Positions 17,882-27,683 are shown, counted from the first letter of the stretch. The stretch: DNA of 64,000 nt from Clostridia bacterium (GCA_017469565.1 JAFUGC010000048.1:1-64000); one strand, 5' to 3'. Program-made: numbers and translations. The notes: generated from the letters alone by a model not told the origin.

Positions 17882-19066
17882 ATGTTAAATAAAAAAACAA
17901 TTGAAGATATTGACGTTACGGGAAAAAGAGTCTTAGTAAGATGTGATTTTAATGTTCCACTAGATGTGGAAACAAAAACTGAAATCACTGATGACAGAAG
18001 AATTACAGAGGCTCTTCCAACCATAAAATATTTAATGGAGCATGGAGCAAGAGTGATTTTATGCTCTCATATTGGAAAAACAAAGAATAAGCAAACTTTA
18101 GCACCTGTTGCCAAAAGGCTTTCTGAGCTTCTTGGAAGAGAGGTTCCATTTGCTGCAGATGTTATTGGACCAGATGCACATGCAAAGGCAGATGCCTTAC
18201 AAGATGGTGAGGTAATGCTTATTGAAAATGTTCGTTTGCACCCAGAAGAAGAGGCAAATGACCCAGAATTTGCAAAAGAATTAGCATCGCTTGCTGAAAT
18301 CTTTGTGAATGATGCATTTGGAACTGCTCACCGTGCACATGCATCCACAGCAGGTGTTGCAGATTATTTACCAGCAGTATGTGGATACCTAATTCAAAAA
18401 GAAATTGGCATCATGGGTGGTGCTTTAAATGATCCTAAGAGACCATTCTTAGCAATTTTAGGAGGAGCAAAGGTTTCTACTAAGATTGGTGTTATTGAAA
18501 ATTTATTGGATAAAGTAGACGGTTTGATGCTTGGTGGCGGAATGACTTACACATTCGCAAAAGCACAGGGAGGAAATGTTGGAAATTCTATTTGTGAACT
18601 TGATAAATTAGATTTGGCAAATGAAATTTTGGCAAAGGCTAAGGAAAAGGGCGTTAAATTATATTTCCCAGTAGATACAGTCTGTGCAGCAGCTCCATCG
18701 GAAGATGCTGAAATTTCAGTGCATCCTTCCAATGATATTCCAGATGGCTTAGAGGGATTGGATATTGGACCAGAATCTATTAAGTTATTCACAAATGCTA
18801 TCAAAGAATATAAGACCATCATTTGGAACGGACCTGTTGGATTCTTTGAAATTGATAAATTTGCAAAAGGCACAAATGCCATTGCTGAGACTATGGCAGA
18901 AAATGCAGAGGCAATTACGATTATTGGTGGTGGAGATAGCGCTGCTGCAGTTGAGAAAGCAGGATTATCTTCAAAAATGACGCATGTGTCAACTGGTGGC
19001 GGAGCATCACTTGAGTTTATTGAAGGAAAAGTGCTTCCAGGAATTGCTTGCTTACAGGATAAATAG
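17882..19066 (+). CDS. pgk: Phosphoglycerate kinase
   Basis: The 394-residue cytoplasmic glycolytic enzyme interconverts 1,3-bisphosphoglycerate plus ADP with 3-phosphoglycerate plus ATP. The signature [14 protein letters not shown] is at the N-terminus. [17 protein letters not shown] and the C-terminal [14 protein letters not shown] with [13 protein letters not shown] complete the substrate and nucleotide sites. Length is normal. AAAAGGAGG precedes the ATG. It heads a glycolytic cluster with tpiA and gpmI, but gap is absent here and a lipoprotein gene intervenes. Confidence 0.97.
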   Translation: MLNKKTIEDIDVTGKRVLVRCDFNVPLDVETKTEITDDRRITEALPTIKYLMEHGARVILCSHIGKTKNKQTLAPVAKRLSELLGREVPFAADVIGPDAHAKADALQDGEVMLIENVRLHPEEEANDPEFAKELASLAEIFVNDAFGTAHRAHASTAGVADYLPAVCGYLIQKEIGIMGGALNDPKRPFLAILGGAKVSTKIGVIENLLDKVDGLMLGGGMTYTFAKAQGGNVGNSICELDKLDLANEILAKAKEKGVKLYFPVDTVCAAAPSEDAEISVHPSNDIPDGLEGLDIGPESIKLFTNAIKEYKTIIWNGPVGFFEIDKFAKGTNAIAETMAENAEAITIIGGGDSAAAVEKAGLSSKMTHVSTGGGASLEFIEGKVLPGIACLQDK

Positions 19067-19119
19067 TGTAACAATTGGGGGAGACCCATTGATATAAAAA
19101 AATGAAAAGAGGGATTTTT

Positions 19120-19470
19120 ATGAAAAAATTAGTTTTACTTTTAGCTGCGGTGATGGCACTAACTTTAGTAGGATGTAAGAATGAAACAGGAGACAAGTCT
19201 GGTTACACCAATGAACAGGATATGTATAATGAAATTAATGATTACAATAACTATTTTGTGGATGAAAATAGTGATGGCGTAAATGAAGAAACGGAAGGTA
19301 ACACGGAAGCACAAGAAATCACTGAGGCTGAGGCAAATGAAAGTGGGGAGCAGCAAGACGCTGAAAGTGAGACAAGTGAAAGTGGTGAGCAGCAAGATAC
19401 TGAGAGTGAAACCAGTGAAAGTGGCGAGCAAGAAGAGACAAATGATGTCACTTTAGAGAGTGGAGAATAG
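19120..19470 (+). CDS. Acidic repeat lipoprotein
   Basis: The 116-residue protein starts at ATG 19120, preceded by AGAGGGA. Its signal peptide ends in the lipobox LVGC. After the Cys the protein is very acidic and low-complexity: a segment with NEINDYNNYFVDEN, then about three copies of a unit containing ESGEQQDTESETS. No folded domain is evident, so it is probably a disordered surface-attached chain. It sits between pgk and tpiA, separated from tpiA by a strong terminator. SGE-rich tracts also occur in the exported protein at 53.2 kb. Function unknown. Confidence 0.75.
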   Translation: MKKLVLLLAAVMALTLVGCKNETGDKSGYTNEQDMYNEINDYNNYFVDENSDGVNEETEGNTEAQEITEAEANESGEQQDAESETSESGEQQDTESETSESGEQEETNDVTLESGE

Positions 19471-19496
19471 GAACTGTATTCTAAAATGATAAAAGC

Positions 19497-19532
19497 AATT
19501 CGTCAAAAAAGAATGTTCTTTTTTGACGAATT
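19497..19532. terminator. Long palindromic terminator between lipoprotein gene and tpiA
   Basis: A perfect 17-bp palindrome, AATTCGTCAAAAAAGAA, with a 2-nt loop. Internal A and T runs would let it work in both directions. Confidence 0.8.
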
Positions 19533-19571
19533 GTTGACCCATTGTATAGGAATCTAGAAAGGAAAAGAATA

Positions 19572-20321
19572 ATGAGAAGAAAAGTAATTGCGGGTAACTG
19601 GAAGATGAATCATAATCCAGTGGAGACGAGAGAATTTTTTGAAGTGTTTAAGGGGCTAGTGAAGGATTCTGAAAATGAAATCATTCTTTGTGTTCCTTAT
19701 ATTGATGTGGCAGCAGCACTTGAGGCTACTGCAGGGACAAATATTAAAATAGGAACGCAGAATTTAAACCATGAGGAATCAGGGGCATTAACAGGAGATA
19801 TTTCTTGTAAAATGCTTCAAGATATTGGAATTCAATATACCATTGTTGGACATTCGGAGAGAAGGCAGTATCATAATGAGACAGATGAGTTTGTGAATTT
19901 AAAAATGAAGGCTGCCTTTGCCCATGATATTATTCCAATTTTATGTGTTGGTGAAACTTTAAAAGAAAGAGAAGCTGGTATTGCAAAATATAAAATTTTA
20001 ACCCAAATCGTTTTAGATTTTGATGGATTAACGGCTGAGCAGGCAAAGAATGTAGTCATTGCTTATGAGCCTATTTGGGCAATTGGCACTGGAAAAACTG
20101 CTACGGCAGAAGATGCGAATGAGGTATGTCAGTGGATTAGAGATGAGATTAAAACTCTATATGGTGCAGAGGTTGCAGAGGAAATCATCATTCAATATGG
20201 TGGCAGTGTAAAGGCATCGAATGCAAAAGAACTATTTGAAATGTCTGATATAGATGGTGGACTTGTTGGTGGTGCAAGCTTGAAACCAGATGAGTTTGCA
20301 AAGATTGTTAATTGGAGATAA
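19572..20321 (+). CDS. tpiA: Triosephosphate isomerase
   Basis: The 249-residue TIM-barrel enzyme interconverts dihydroxyacetone phosphate and glyceraldehyde 3-phosphate. Catalytic features are GNWKMN (Lys), IVGHSERR (His), AYEPIWAIGTG (Glu and flexible loop) and IQYGGSVKASN (phosphate site). The start ATG 19572 follows AAAGGAAAAG; an upstream reading lacks a ribosome site. gpmI follows after 27 bp, so the two are probably one operon. Confidence 0.97.
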   Translation: MRRKVIAGNWKMNHNPVETREFFEVFKGLVKDSENEIILCVPYIDVAAALEATAGTNIKIGTQNLNHEESGALTGDISCKMLQDIGIQYTIVGHSERRQYHNETDEFVNLKMKAAFAHDIIPILCVGETLKEREAGIAKYKILTQIVLDFDGLTAEQAKNVVIAYEPIWAIGTGKTATAEDANEVCQWIRDEIKTLYGAEVAEEIIIQYGGSVKASNAKELFEMSDIDGGLVGGASLKPDEFAKIVNWR

Positions 20322-20348
20322 GAGGAAAGAAGAAAGGAAGAATCAATC

Positions 20349-21884
20349 ATGGAGAAAAAATTAGTGATGCTTGCCATTTTAGATGGTTGGGGCATTAATG
20401 AAAGAGAAGAGGCAAATGCGGCAAAACTTGCTAACACACCAAATTTGGATGCCATTTTTAAGCAGTATCCAAATACTATTATGCATACGAGTGGTTTAAA
20501 TGTGGGATTACCAGATGGTCAAATGGGTAATTCAGAAGTTGGTCATACCAATATTGGTGCTGGAAGAATTGTATACCAAGATTTAGTAAAGATTTCAAAA
20601 GATATTCAAGAGGGAGTTTTCTTCCATAATGAGGCTTTATTAAAAGCGGTAAAGAATTGTAAAGAGCATGGTAGCAGTATGCATATCATGGGTCTTTTAT
20701 CAGATGGTGGTGTTCATTCTCATAATACACATCTATATGGTCTTTTAGAGCTTTGCGAGAGGGAAGGCTTAGAGAAAGTATATGTTCATTGCTTTATGGA
20801 TGGTAGGGATACTCCTCCAACTTCTGGTGAAGGTTATATTGTTGAGCTAGAAGAAAAGATGAAAGAAATTGGCACCGGTAAGATTGCCACGGTAGGTGGC
20901 AGATATTATGCTATGGATAGAGATACTAACTGGGATAGAGTCAAACTTGCTTATGATGCATTAACCCTTGGTAAGGGCTTTACGGCTAAATCTGCAGTAG
21001 ATGCTGTGGAAGAGGCTTATCAAAGAGAAGAATTTGATGAGTTCATTAAACCAACGGTTGTGATGAATGGAGATAAACCAGTAGCAGTGGTTGAGCCTAA
21101 TGATTCTATCATTATGTATAACTTTAGGTCAGACAGAGCTAGAGAAATTACTAGGGCTTTTGTGGATGATGATTTTGTTGGCTTTGAAAGAGAAAAGATT
21201 CCTGTGACTTATGTTTGTATGACGGAATATGCAGCAACCATTAAGAATGTGGAGCTTGCATACAAACCAGAAAAACTAGTGAATACATTGGGTGAGTATA
21301 TCAGTAAGCACGGCTACAAACAGCTAAGAATTGCGGAAACGGAGAAATATGCTCATGTTACATTCTTCTTTAATGGTGGAGAAGAAGTAAAATATGAGGG
21401 GGAAGATAGGATCTTGGTTGCTTCTCCAAAGGTTGCCACTTATGATTTGAAACCTGAGATGAGTGCTTATGAGGTAACGGATAAACTAGTAGATGCCATT
21501 AAAAGACAAGAATATGACGTGATTATCTTAAACTATGCAAATGGTGATATGGTAGGTCATACAGGTATTTTGGATGCTGCTATTAAAGCAGTAGAAACAA
21601 TCGATGAATGCATTGGAAGAGTTGTAGAAGAGGTGAAGAGAGTTGGTGGAGTGATTTTCATCACAGCAGACCATGGTAACTGTGAGCAAATGATTGACTA
21701 TGAAACAGGAGATCCTCACACCGCCCATACCACAAATCCTGTGCCTTTTATCGGAGTGGGTCTTCCTGATGGTGCAAAATTAAAAGAAGGCAGGCTTGCA
21801 GACATTGCTCCTACCATGCTGGATGCATTAGGGGTTGAAAAGCCAGCAGAGATGACGGGGGAAAGCTTGATAGAGAGAAATTAG
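20349..21884 (+). CDS. gpmI: 2,3-bisphosphoglycerate-independent phosphoglycerate mutase
   Basis: The 511-residue, manganese-dependent enzyme of the alkaline phosphatase superfamily interconverts 3- and 2-phosphoglycerate. Visible features are LAILDGWGIN (first metal Asp), the phosphoserine motif MGNSEVGHTNIGAGR, HCFMDGRDTPP, NFRSDRAR and the C-terminal metal ligands TADHGNCEQM and DPHTAHTTNPVPF. Length is normal. It follows tpiA closely and precedes a degenerate enolase homologue in the place where eno normally lies. Confidence 0.97.
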   Translation: MEKKLVMLAILDGWGINEREEANAAKLANTPNLDAIFKQYPNTIMHTSGLNVGLPDGQMGNSEVGHTNIGAGRIVYQDLVKISKDIQEGVFFHNEALLKAVKNCKEHGSSMHIMGLLSDGGVHSHNTHLYGLLELCEREGLEKVYVHCFMDGRDTPPTSGEGYIVELEEKMKEIGTGKIATVGGRYYAMDRDTNWDRVKLAYDALTLGKGFTAKSAVDAVEEAYQREEFDEFIKPTVVMNGDKPVAVVEPNDSIIMYNFRSDRAREITRAFVDDDFVGFEREKIPVTYVCMTEYAATIKNVELAYKPEKLVNTLGEYISKHGYKQLRIAETEKYAHVTFFFNGGEEVKYEGEDRILVASPKVATYDLKPEMSAYEVTDKLVDAIKRQEYDVIILNYANGDMVGHTGILDAAIKAVETIDECIGRVVEEVKRVGGVIFITADHGNCEQMIDYETGDPHTAHTTNPVPFIGVGLPDGAKLKEGRLADIAPTMLDALGVEKPAEMTGESLIERN

Positions 21885-21940
21885 AATGGAAAACTGATTA
21901 TTGCGCATAATAACCTTAAAACAAAAAGTTGGAGGTTGTT

Positions 21941-22810
21941 ATGCGTAATTTTGTTGGAATTGATAGTGTTAGTGTAAGAGAAGTCTTTGATGCAGAAGGC
22001 AATCCTGCTATCAGGGTTCAGGTGGTGACGGAGTTTGATGATGTGGGAACCGCTATTTCTGGCACGCAAACATGCAAAAATATTCCGGAAGTGATAACAG
22101 AGAAAATGAGGGGCAAGAATATTTTTGCACAAAGGGAAATTGATAACATGTTGATAGAGCTTGATGGAACAGAGGATAAATCAAGACTTGGGGCAGGTAC
22201 AATGTTTGCGGTATCGAGTGCTGTGGCAAGAGCTGCCGCAAATCATTTGGACATTCCGGTCTCTGTGTATCTTGGTGGAATTTCAGGTTCTACCATTCCT
22301 TGTCCAATGATGAGTATGCTAATGGATCAAAGTGGTGGTGAAATCTTGATAGTGCCTGATGGTATCATTGGAATCAAAGAGAGAGTGAAGGCGTGTGTAG
22401 AGGTTTATCGAACACTTCAAATTCTTCTAAAGAATAGGGGACTCGTCTTTTGTCAAGGAAGAGAGGGAGAACTCATTGCTGATTTTTCCGGAAAGGATAA
22501 GCCCATTGAGATTTTGAAGGAGGCTATTTTGGCAGTTGGTTATCAAGAAAAGATTCAAATTTATTCCCATATGCCAGAAAATAGCATCGTCATTCGACCA
22601 AATGAAATTGGCACCGTTACTGAATCGATTCATGCCATTAGAACGGCAAAACAGCAAGGAATGATTCCGATTGTGGCTTTATCGTCTCATGAAACAGAAG
22701 ATTCTTTTCTTGCTGATTTATGCGTTGCTATTAATGTGAAGTTTATCAAAACTGGTGCACCAGTGGGGAGTGAAGTCATGAGCAAGTGGAATGAGTTATG
22801 TGCCCTGTAA
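21941..22810 (+). CDS. Degenerate enolase homologue, probably catalytically inactive
   Basis: The 289-residue protein shares the enolase N-terminus (VREVFDAEGNP for AREILDSRGNP, then MLIELDGTEDKSRLGAG). It also keeps the C-terminus NEIGTVTESIHAI, HETEDSFLADL and KTGAPVGSE. It is about 140 residues shorter than enolase. The central region with the metal-binding Asp/Glu residues and the GDEGG segment is missing or replaced, and the SHRSGE catalytic loop reads LSSHE. The frame is open and has a good TTGGAGG site, so it is a maintained gene, not a recent wreck. It lies where eno is expected after gpmI. A regulatory or structural role is possible. A true enolase must be encoded elsewhere. Confidence 0.75.
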   Translation: MRNFVGIDSVSVREVFDAEGNPAIRVQVVTEFDDVGTAISGTQTCKNIPEVITEKMRGKNIFAQREIDNMLIELDGTEDKSRLGAGTMFAVSSAVARAAANHLDIPVSVYLGGISGSTIPCPMMSMLMDQSGGEILIVPDGIIGIKERVKACVEVYRTLQILLKNRGLVFCQGREGELIADFSGKDKPIEILKEAILAVGYQEKIQIYSHMPENSIVIRPNEIGTVTESIHAIRTAKQQGMIPIVALSSHETEDSFLADLCVAINVKFIKTGAPVGSEVMSKWNELCAL

Positions 22811-22843
22811 TGTATTTGTAACATAAACTTAATCATACTGTAA

Positions 22844-22872
22844 TTGTAAAAATATCGTTTGAATTGTACAAT
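22844..22872 (+). promoter_or_regulatory. Sigma-A promoter of the 22.9 kb gene
   Basis: TTGTAA and TACAAT with 17-bp spacing, ending about 34 bp before the start codon. Confidence 0.5.
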
Positions 22873-22905
22873 AAATATGTAAACACAAAAGAAGATAGGA
22901 GGCCT

Positions 22906-23670
22906 ATGAGGGAAACTATGGAAAATAACGAGACAAATGTACAATCAGTTGAATTACAAAGACAAGTTCAAAAACTTGAAAAACTTGAAAAAATGATAAA
23001 CCCAAATAGTAAGAAATCACTAATTCTTTGGGAAGAGGATGATGCGTTTAAGAATCTAATATCAGATTTAAAAGAATATGCATTAACCTGTGATGTAACA
23101 GAGTTCCCAGTGGAGTTATTAGATAAATTAAAGGCATTACAGTTAGATGCTGTAAACCAAATTGTTTTAGGTGCTACAAGAGTTGTTGAGCTAAGGGAAC
23201 AAGCAAAGAAGAACTTGGAACTTAGCAGAACATTGTCAAGTATCTATATTTCTGCTATGGCCGCAAATCCTTTGGATGAGTATACAGAAGAGCTTAGCAC
23301 AGAGGAATTATCTCCAATGAAAGAATATTTGGAGACAATTTGTCATGGTGTTCCAGATTCTGAAGAATATGTAAAAGCTGAAAAAACAATCAAATCCAAA
23401 ATCAGCAACCTTGAAAACAGTGTTCATATCACAATAGATTTGGAAAGAACCACCAGTAAGGCTAGTGCACTAGAATATATCAAGGCAGAAATTACTCCTG
23501 CTATTGACAGATTACAAGCAGAATATGATGCCAAATACACCATTGTGGAACAAGTTGAAGATGTTGAAACATCGCTTGCTCTTAGAAAAACATTTAAGGA
23601 TAAATTGTATGATGCATTTGTAAAGCCATTTACAAGCTTGTTTAAAAAGAAGACTAAGGTGAAAAATTAA
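22906..23670 (+). CDS. Hypothetical helical protein
   Basis: Unrecognised soluble protein of about 254 residues. It begins with a coiled-coil-like segment rich in Gln/Leu/Glu (VELQRQVQKLEKLEKM) and continues as mostly helical sequence. It ends in a basic, Phe-containing tail, FVKPFTSLFKKKTKVK, that could associate with membrane. Two starts are possible: ATG 22906, only 3 nt from AGGAGG, and ATG 22918, with a second GAGGG site; the first is given. It has its own promoter and a strong terminator, so it is monocistronic. No neighbour suggests a role. Confidence 0.7.
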   Translation: MRETMENNETNVQSVELQRQVQKLEKLEKMINPNSKKSLILWEEDDAFKNLISDLKEYALTCDVTEFPVELLDKLKALQLDAVNQIVLGATRVVELREQAKKNLELSRTLSSIYISAMAANPLDEYTEELSTEELSPMKEYLETICHGVPDSEEYVKAEKTIKSKISNLENSVHITIDLERTTSKASALEYIKAEITPAIDRLQAEYDAKYTIVEQVEDVETSLALRKTFKDKLYDAFVKPFTSLFKKKTKVKN

Positions 23671-23683
23671 TATTCAATAGATG

Positions 23684-23720
23684 AGCCAGTTACTAAAAGA
23701 ATAAGTAGCTGGCTTTTTTT
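23684..23720 (+). terminator. Terminator of the 22.9 kb gene
   Basis: Arms AGCCAGTTACT/AGTAGCTGGCT (11 bp with one wobble) and a 9-nt loop, then seven T residues. Confidence 0.88.
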
Positions 23721-23776
23721 CGTTATTTCATATATAATGGAAAAAGCAAAATGACGAACAAAAAGGAGTTAGTGTC

Positions 23777-26146
23777 ATGAATGAAAAAACTTTAAAGATG
23801 TTAGAATTTCAAAAAATTATCGATAGGCTGACGGAGAATGCGGTGACTTATCTGGGAAAAGAAAAGTGTGAAGTGTTGCAGCCGTCTTCTAATATGAATG
23901 AGGTGAGTAAGTGGCAAAAAGAAACTGCTGAGGCATCCTCACTGATTCTAAAATTTGGTAATCCTCCTATTAGTAGGATTTCAGATTATAGTGTGATTGC
24001 ACAGAAGATTAGGATTGGTGGAGTGCTTTCTATTCTGGAGCTTTTGAATGTGGCTAATATTTTGAAAATGATGCGTGAACTGAAAGGGTATTTTGAAGTG
24101 GGAGATACAGAGAGTTATCCCATTGTTGGTGAATATTTTGAACAGCTATATTCTAATTTAAATGTGGAAAAGGAAATCTATCGTTGCATGAAAAGTGATG
24201 AGGAACTTGATGATAGAGCAAGTACAGAACTTTATAATATTAGAAGGCATATTGTGGATGCAGAATCTCGCATCAAGGATAAACTAAATGATTTTATTCA
24301 TGGAGGAAACACTGCTAAATTTTTGCAGGAACAGCTGATTACGATTAGAAATGATAGGTACGTTATTCCTGTCAAGGCGGAGTATAAAAATGAAATAAAA
24401 GGATTTGTGCATGATTCTTCGGCATCTGGGAGCACGTTATTCATAGAACCATCATCTATTTTTAATATCAATAATGAAATCAAGGATTTGAAAATAAAAG
24501 AGCAGCTTGAAATTCAACGTATTTTATCGCTTTTGACGCAAATGGTTGATCCTATTTCTGAAATGGTAGAAGAGTCAGTGATTCACCTTGCCAATATCGA
24601 TTTTGCTTTTGCAAAAGCAAATTTGGCGTTAAAGATGGATGCCTATGAGCCAAAACTAAATGATAAGCATTATATTCATTTAAAAAAAGCAAGGCACCCT
24701 CTTATTGATAGTAATCAAGTGGTTCCAATCGATATTATCATTGGAGATCAGTATCAAACACTAGTGATTACAGGTCCGAATACGGGAGGAAAAACGGTAA
24801 CATTAAAAACAGTGGGCCTTTTCACTCTTATGGCACAGAGTGGTCTTCATATCCCGGCACTGGAATCGTCTGAAATATCTGTGTTTGAAAATATTTATGC
24901 AGATATTGGAGACGAGCAGAGTATTGAGCAATCGCTAAGTACGTTTTCTTCTCACATGAAAAATGTCATCATGATTACGGGCAATGCCACCAAGAATGAT
25001 CTTATCCTATTAGATGAATTGGGTTCGGGCACGGATCCTGTAGAAGGTGCCGCAATTGCTATGGCGGTATTAGAATATTTAAAACAGATAAAATCTACAA
25101 CTATTGCCACCACTCACTATAGTGAGCTAAAATCTTATGCTATTCAAGAGGAAGGTGTGGAGAATGCCTCTTGTGAGTTTGATGTGGAAACGTTAAGACC
25201 CACTTACAAACTTTTAATTGGTGTTCCGGGAAAGAGTAATGCCTTTGCTATTTCTAAAAAACTTGGTCTTTCGGAAAAGATTTTAGAAAAGGCAAATACC
25301 TTTTTGAGCACGGAATCCATCAAATTTGAGGAAATCCTAGGTGATATGGAGCATGATAGAATGAAGGCAAGAGAGCAGAAAGAAGTTGCTTCTAGGATGC
25401 TTTCTGATGCTAAAATAGAGAAGGAAAAATTGGAACAGGAGATAAAAAGGCTAGAGGATAAAAAAGAAGATATCTTACAAAAAGCCAAAAAAGAGGCAAG
25501 AGACATTTTACTAGATGCCGAAAGCGAAGCAAATGACATTATCAAAGAGCTTACCAGTCTGAAAAAAAGTAAGGACAAAAATGTCAATAAATCGGCGGAA
25601 GAAGCTCGCAGCAAATTAAAGAGAAGCATTAGTGAGATGCAAAAAGATCTTGTAAAGCCTAAGAAAGAAGTCAAAAATGCCATAGACAAGAAAGAGATAA
25701 AGGTTGGCATGAAGGCATACTTACCATCATTAGACCAAGAGGTGTCAATCGTGTCTTTACCAGATAAAAAGGACAACGTGATTGTACAAGCAGGCATCAT
25801 GAAGCTTACCACACATATTTCACAGTTGGAAAAAATGGCAAAGGAAGAAAAGGATAAAGCGGATGTAAAAATAAAATCTATGGTGAAAAGTAAAGCAAGA
25901 GATATTTCCACGGAGATTATGCTTCTTGGTATGACGGTAGATGAGGCGGTGTCAGAACTTGAAAAATACTTAGATGATGCATATTTGGCTGGAATCAAGC
26001 AGGTTAGAGTGGTTCACGGAAAGGGGAGCGGAAGCCTTAGACGTGGGGTTACGGAATATCTAAGGAGTAATCCTCATGTGGCGTCATTTAGACTTGGCAT
26101 GTATGGCGAGGGAGACAGCGGAGTCACAATAGTGGAGTTGAAATAA
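23777..26146 (+). CDS. mutS2: Endonuclease MutS2
   Basis: The 789-residue protein has the MutS core with Walker A TGPNTGGKTVTLKTVGL and Walker B LILLDELGSGTDP. A long charged coiled coil (about residues 510-620) follows, then a KOW-like linker and a C-terminal Smr domain (about 715-789) with DEAVSELEKYLDDA and VVHGKGSGSLRRGV. MutS2 suppresses homologous recombination, and in Bacillus it acts on collided ribosomes. Length is normal and no key motif is lost. The GGAG-preceded ATG is at 23777. The glycosyltransferase gene follows by 22 bp. Confidence 0.95.
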   Translation: MNEKTLKMLEFQKIIDRLTENAVTYLGKEKCEVLQPSSNMNEVSKWQKETAEASSLILKFGNPPISRISDYSVIAQKIRIGGVLSILELLNVANILKMMRELKGYFEVGDTESYPIVGEYFEQLYSNLNVEKEIYRCMKSDEELDDRASTELYNIRRHIVDAESRIKDKLNDFIHGGNTAKFLQEQLITIRNDRYVIPVKAEYKNEIKGFVHDSSASGSTLFIEPSSIFNINNEIKDLKIKEQLEIQRILSLLTQMVDPISEMVEESVIHLANIDFAFAKANLALKMDAYEPKLNDKHYIHLKKARHPLIDSNQVVPIDIIIGDQYQTLVITGPNTGGKTVTLKTVGLFTLMAQSGLHIPALESSEISVFENIYADIGDEQSIEQSLSTFSSHMKNVIMITGNATKNDLILLDELGSGTDPVEGAAIAMAVLEYLKQIKSTTIATTHYSELKSYAIQEEGVENASCEFDVETLRPTYKLLIGVPGKSNAFAISKKLGLSEKILEKANTFLSTESIKFEEILGDMEHDRMKAREQKEVASRMLSDAKIEKEKLEQEIKRLEDKKEDILQKAKKEARDILLDAESEANDIIKELTSLKKSKDKNVNKSAEEARSKLKRSISEMQKDLVKPKKEVKNAIDKKEIKVGMKAYLPSLDQEVSIVSLPDKKDNVIVQAGIMKLTTHISQLEKMAKEEKDKADVKIKSMVKSKARDISTEIMLLGMTVDEAVSELEKYLDDAYLAGIKQVRVVHGKGSGSLRRGVTEYLRSNPHVASFRLGMYGEGDSGVTIVELK

Positions 26147-26168
26147 AAAAGAGTAGGAGGCGTATGAG

Positions 26169-27233
26169 ATGCCGGATATGGATGGGAAAAAAGTGGTTGC
26201 ACATATCTTAAATACAAATTCATTTTCGGGTGCAGAAAATGTGGTTATTCAGATTATAGATGGAATCAAAGAGGAGTATCAAGGGGTATATGTAACGCGT
26301 GATGGTCCTATTGTAGAGTTACTAAAAGAAAGAAATATAGATTACTTTATAATCAACAAGCTAAATACAAAAGAGATTAGGAGAATGTGTCATACGCTTC
26401 ATCCTGCCGTTATTCATGCACATGATTTTACCACAGGCTGTGTGTGTGCTGCTGCAAATACAAGGGTACCTATTATTTCGCATCTTCATAATAATCCGCC
26501 ATGGATTAAAAGCGTAAATTTGTATTCACTTTTGTATTTTATCTGTTCCAGAAAATTTAAGAAAATATTACTCGTATCTCCGGCCATAGAAGAGGAATAT
26601 GTGTTTTCAAAGCATTTAAAAGATAAAATGGAGTGTGTTGGCAATCCAATATCGAGGGAAAAAATCCTTTCCCGAGTCAGCAAAGAAGATTACGCGAAAA
26701 AGTATGATATCTGCTGTGTTGCACGTCTTTCAAAGCCAAAGAACCCTAAAAAATTTTTAGAGGTAGTTAAGGAAGTAAAAAAGAAAATCCCTCATGTAAA
26801 ATGTGTATGGGTGGGCACAGGTGAGCTAAAAGATGAAATTGAAAAAATGTCTCATAAAATGGGACTCGTTGAAAATATTGATTTTGTTGGATTTCAAAGC
26901 AACCCATATTCCTATTTAGCGGCATCAAAAATATTCCTACTCACATCATCATGGGAAGGATTTGGACTGGTTGCCTTTGAGGCGCTTACACTGGGACTGC
27001 CTTGTGTGGTGAGTAACGTGGGGGGCTTAAAAGGGATTGTAGACAGCGGTTGTGGAAAACTTTGCGATAATGAACATTTGGAAGACTATTCGGTTATTGT
27101 TGAACTTTTGGAAAATGAGAACAGGTATCAAGAATATGCTGAAAATGCCTTAAAGAGAGCAGAAAAGTTGGACAATTATAAGGAATATGTAGCAAGAATC
27201 AAAGAAATAATCGAGGACGTTTCCATCTCTTGA
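26169..27233 (+). CDS. Glycosyltransferase family 4-like
   Basis: The 354-residue GT-B protein has the N-terminal HILNTNSFSGAENVV, a sugar-acceptor domain opening, and the C-terminal nucleotide-sugar domain with CVARLSKPKNP and GTGELKDEIEK. TSSWEGFGLVAFEALTLGLPCVVS is the conserved E-x7-E retaining GT4 site. It probably transfers a sugar to an envelope glycan from the cytoplasmic face. ATG 26169 has AGGAGG 8 nt upstream. It follows mutS2 closely and ends just before a palindromic repeat that separates it from convergent spoVAE. It is about 2.4 kb from the capsule cluster, so a link is plausible but unproven. Confidence 0.85.
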   Translation: MPDMDGKKVVAHILNTNSFSGAENVVIQIIDGIKEEYQGVYVTRDGPIVELLKERNIDYFIINKLNTKEIRRMCHTLHPAVIHAHDFTTGCVCAAANTRVPIISHLHNNPPWIKSVNLYSLLYFICSRKFKKILLVSPAIEEEYVFSKHLKDKMECVGNPISREKILSRVSKEDYAKKYDICCVARLSKPKNPKKFLEVVKEVKKKIPHVKCVWVGTGELKDEIEKMSHKMGLVENIDFVGFQSNPYSYLAASKIFLLTSSWEGFGLVAFEALTLGLPCVVSNVGGLKGIVDSGCGKLCDNEHLEDYSVIVELLENENRYQEYAENALKRAEKLDNYKEYVARIKEIIEDVSIS

Positions 27234-27234
27234 G

Positions 27235-27309
27235 AGGAACAGATGAGGAACGGAGAAAAAAGTGTTATCTTTAAAGTAACACTTTTTCCTCCGTTCCCCA
27301 TTTGTTCCT
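27235..27309. repeat. Palindromic repeat copy 2
   Basis: Near-perfect arms starting AGGAACAGATG and GGAACGGAG extend through AAAAAGTGTTA to a short loop. They fill the gap between the convergent glycosyltransferase and spoVAE genes, followed by a T-rich run. The core matches copies at 5471, 57622 and 62252. Probably a two-way terminator and a dispersed repeat. Confidence 0.78.
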
Positions 27310-27317
27310 TTTTTCTT

Positions 27318-27683
27318 TTAGCTCTTGATTTTTGGCTTGGAAACGATTGCTGCAATAAAGCCAAATAGCACGGCTGCTGAAATTCCGGCGGCTGTAGCTT
27401 TAATTCCACCAGTGAAAATTCCAATTAGGCCTTGTTCATCCACGGCTTTCATGGTACCTTTTGCAAGAGAATAGCCAAATCCTGTTAGCGGAACGGTTGC
27501 TCCTGCTCCGCCAATTTCTACAATCTTTGGATACAAGTTTAAACCGGTTAAAATTGCTCCAGTAGTGACAAAAAGCACTAGTATTCTGGCAGATGTTAAT
27601 TTTGTTTTATCAATTAAAATTTGCCCAATCGAGCAGATAATACCTCCCACTACAAAGCACCATACATATTTCATGATATCCAT
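27318..27683 (-). CDS. spoVAE: Stage V sporulation protein AE (dipicolinate channel)
   Basis: The 121-residue integral membrane protein has four hydrophobic segments and family signatures CSIGQILIDKTKLT and GGAGATVPLTGFGYSLAKG. SpoVA proteins carry Ca-dipicolinate into the forespore and release it during germination. The usual operon order is spoVAC-spoVAD-spoVAE, yet C and D lie 35 kb away at the other end of the window. ATG 27683 follows AAAGGTG. A repeat copy lies directly after its stop, as also after spoVAD. Confidence 0.92.
   Translation of the reverse strand: MDIMKYVWCFVVGGIICSIGQILIDKTKLTSARILVLFVTTGAILTGLNLYPKIVEIGGAGATVPLTGFGYSLAKGTMKAVDEQGLIGIFTGGIKATAAGISAAVLFGFIAAIVSKPKIKS

Noticed and set aside
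22864-22905. Upstream extension of the 22.9 kb gene from ATG 22864
   Set aside because: That region overlaps the promoter and has no ribosome site; AGGAGG precedes the later starts.
25204-25998. 264-codon minus-strand frame inside mutS2
   Set aside because: It is antisense to the MutS2 coiled coil and Smr domain, Ser/Phe/Leu-rich as expected for a shadow frame.
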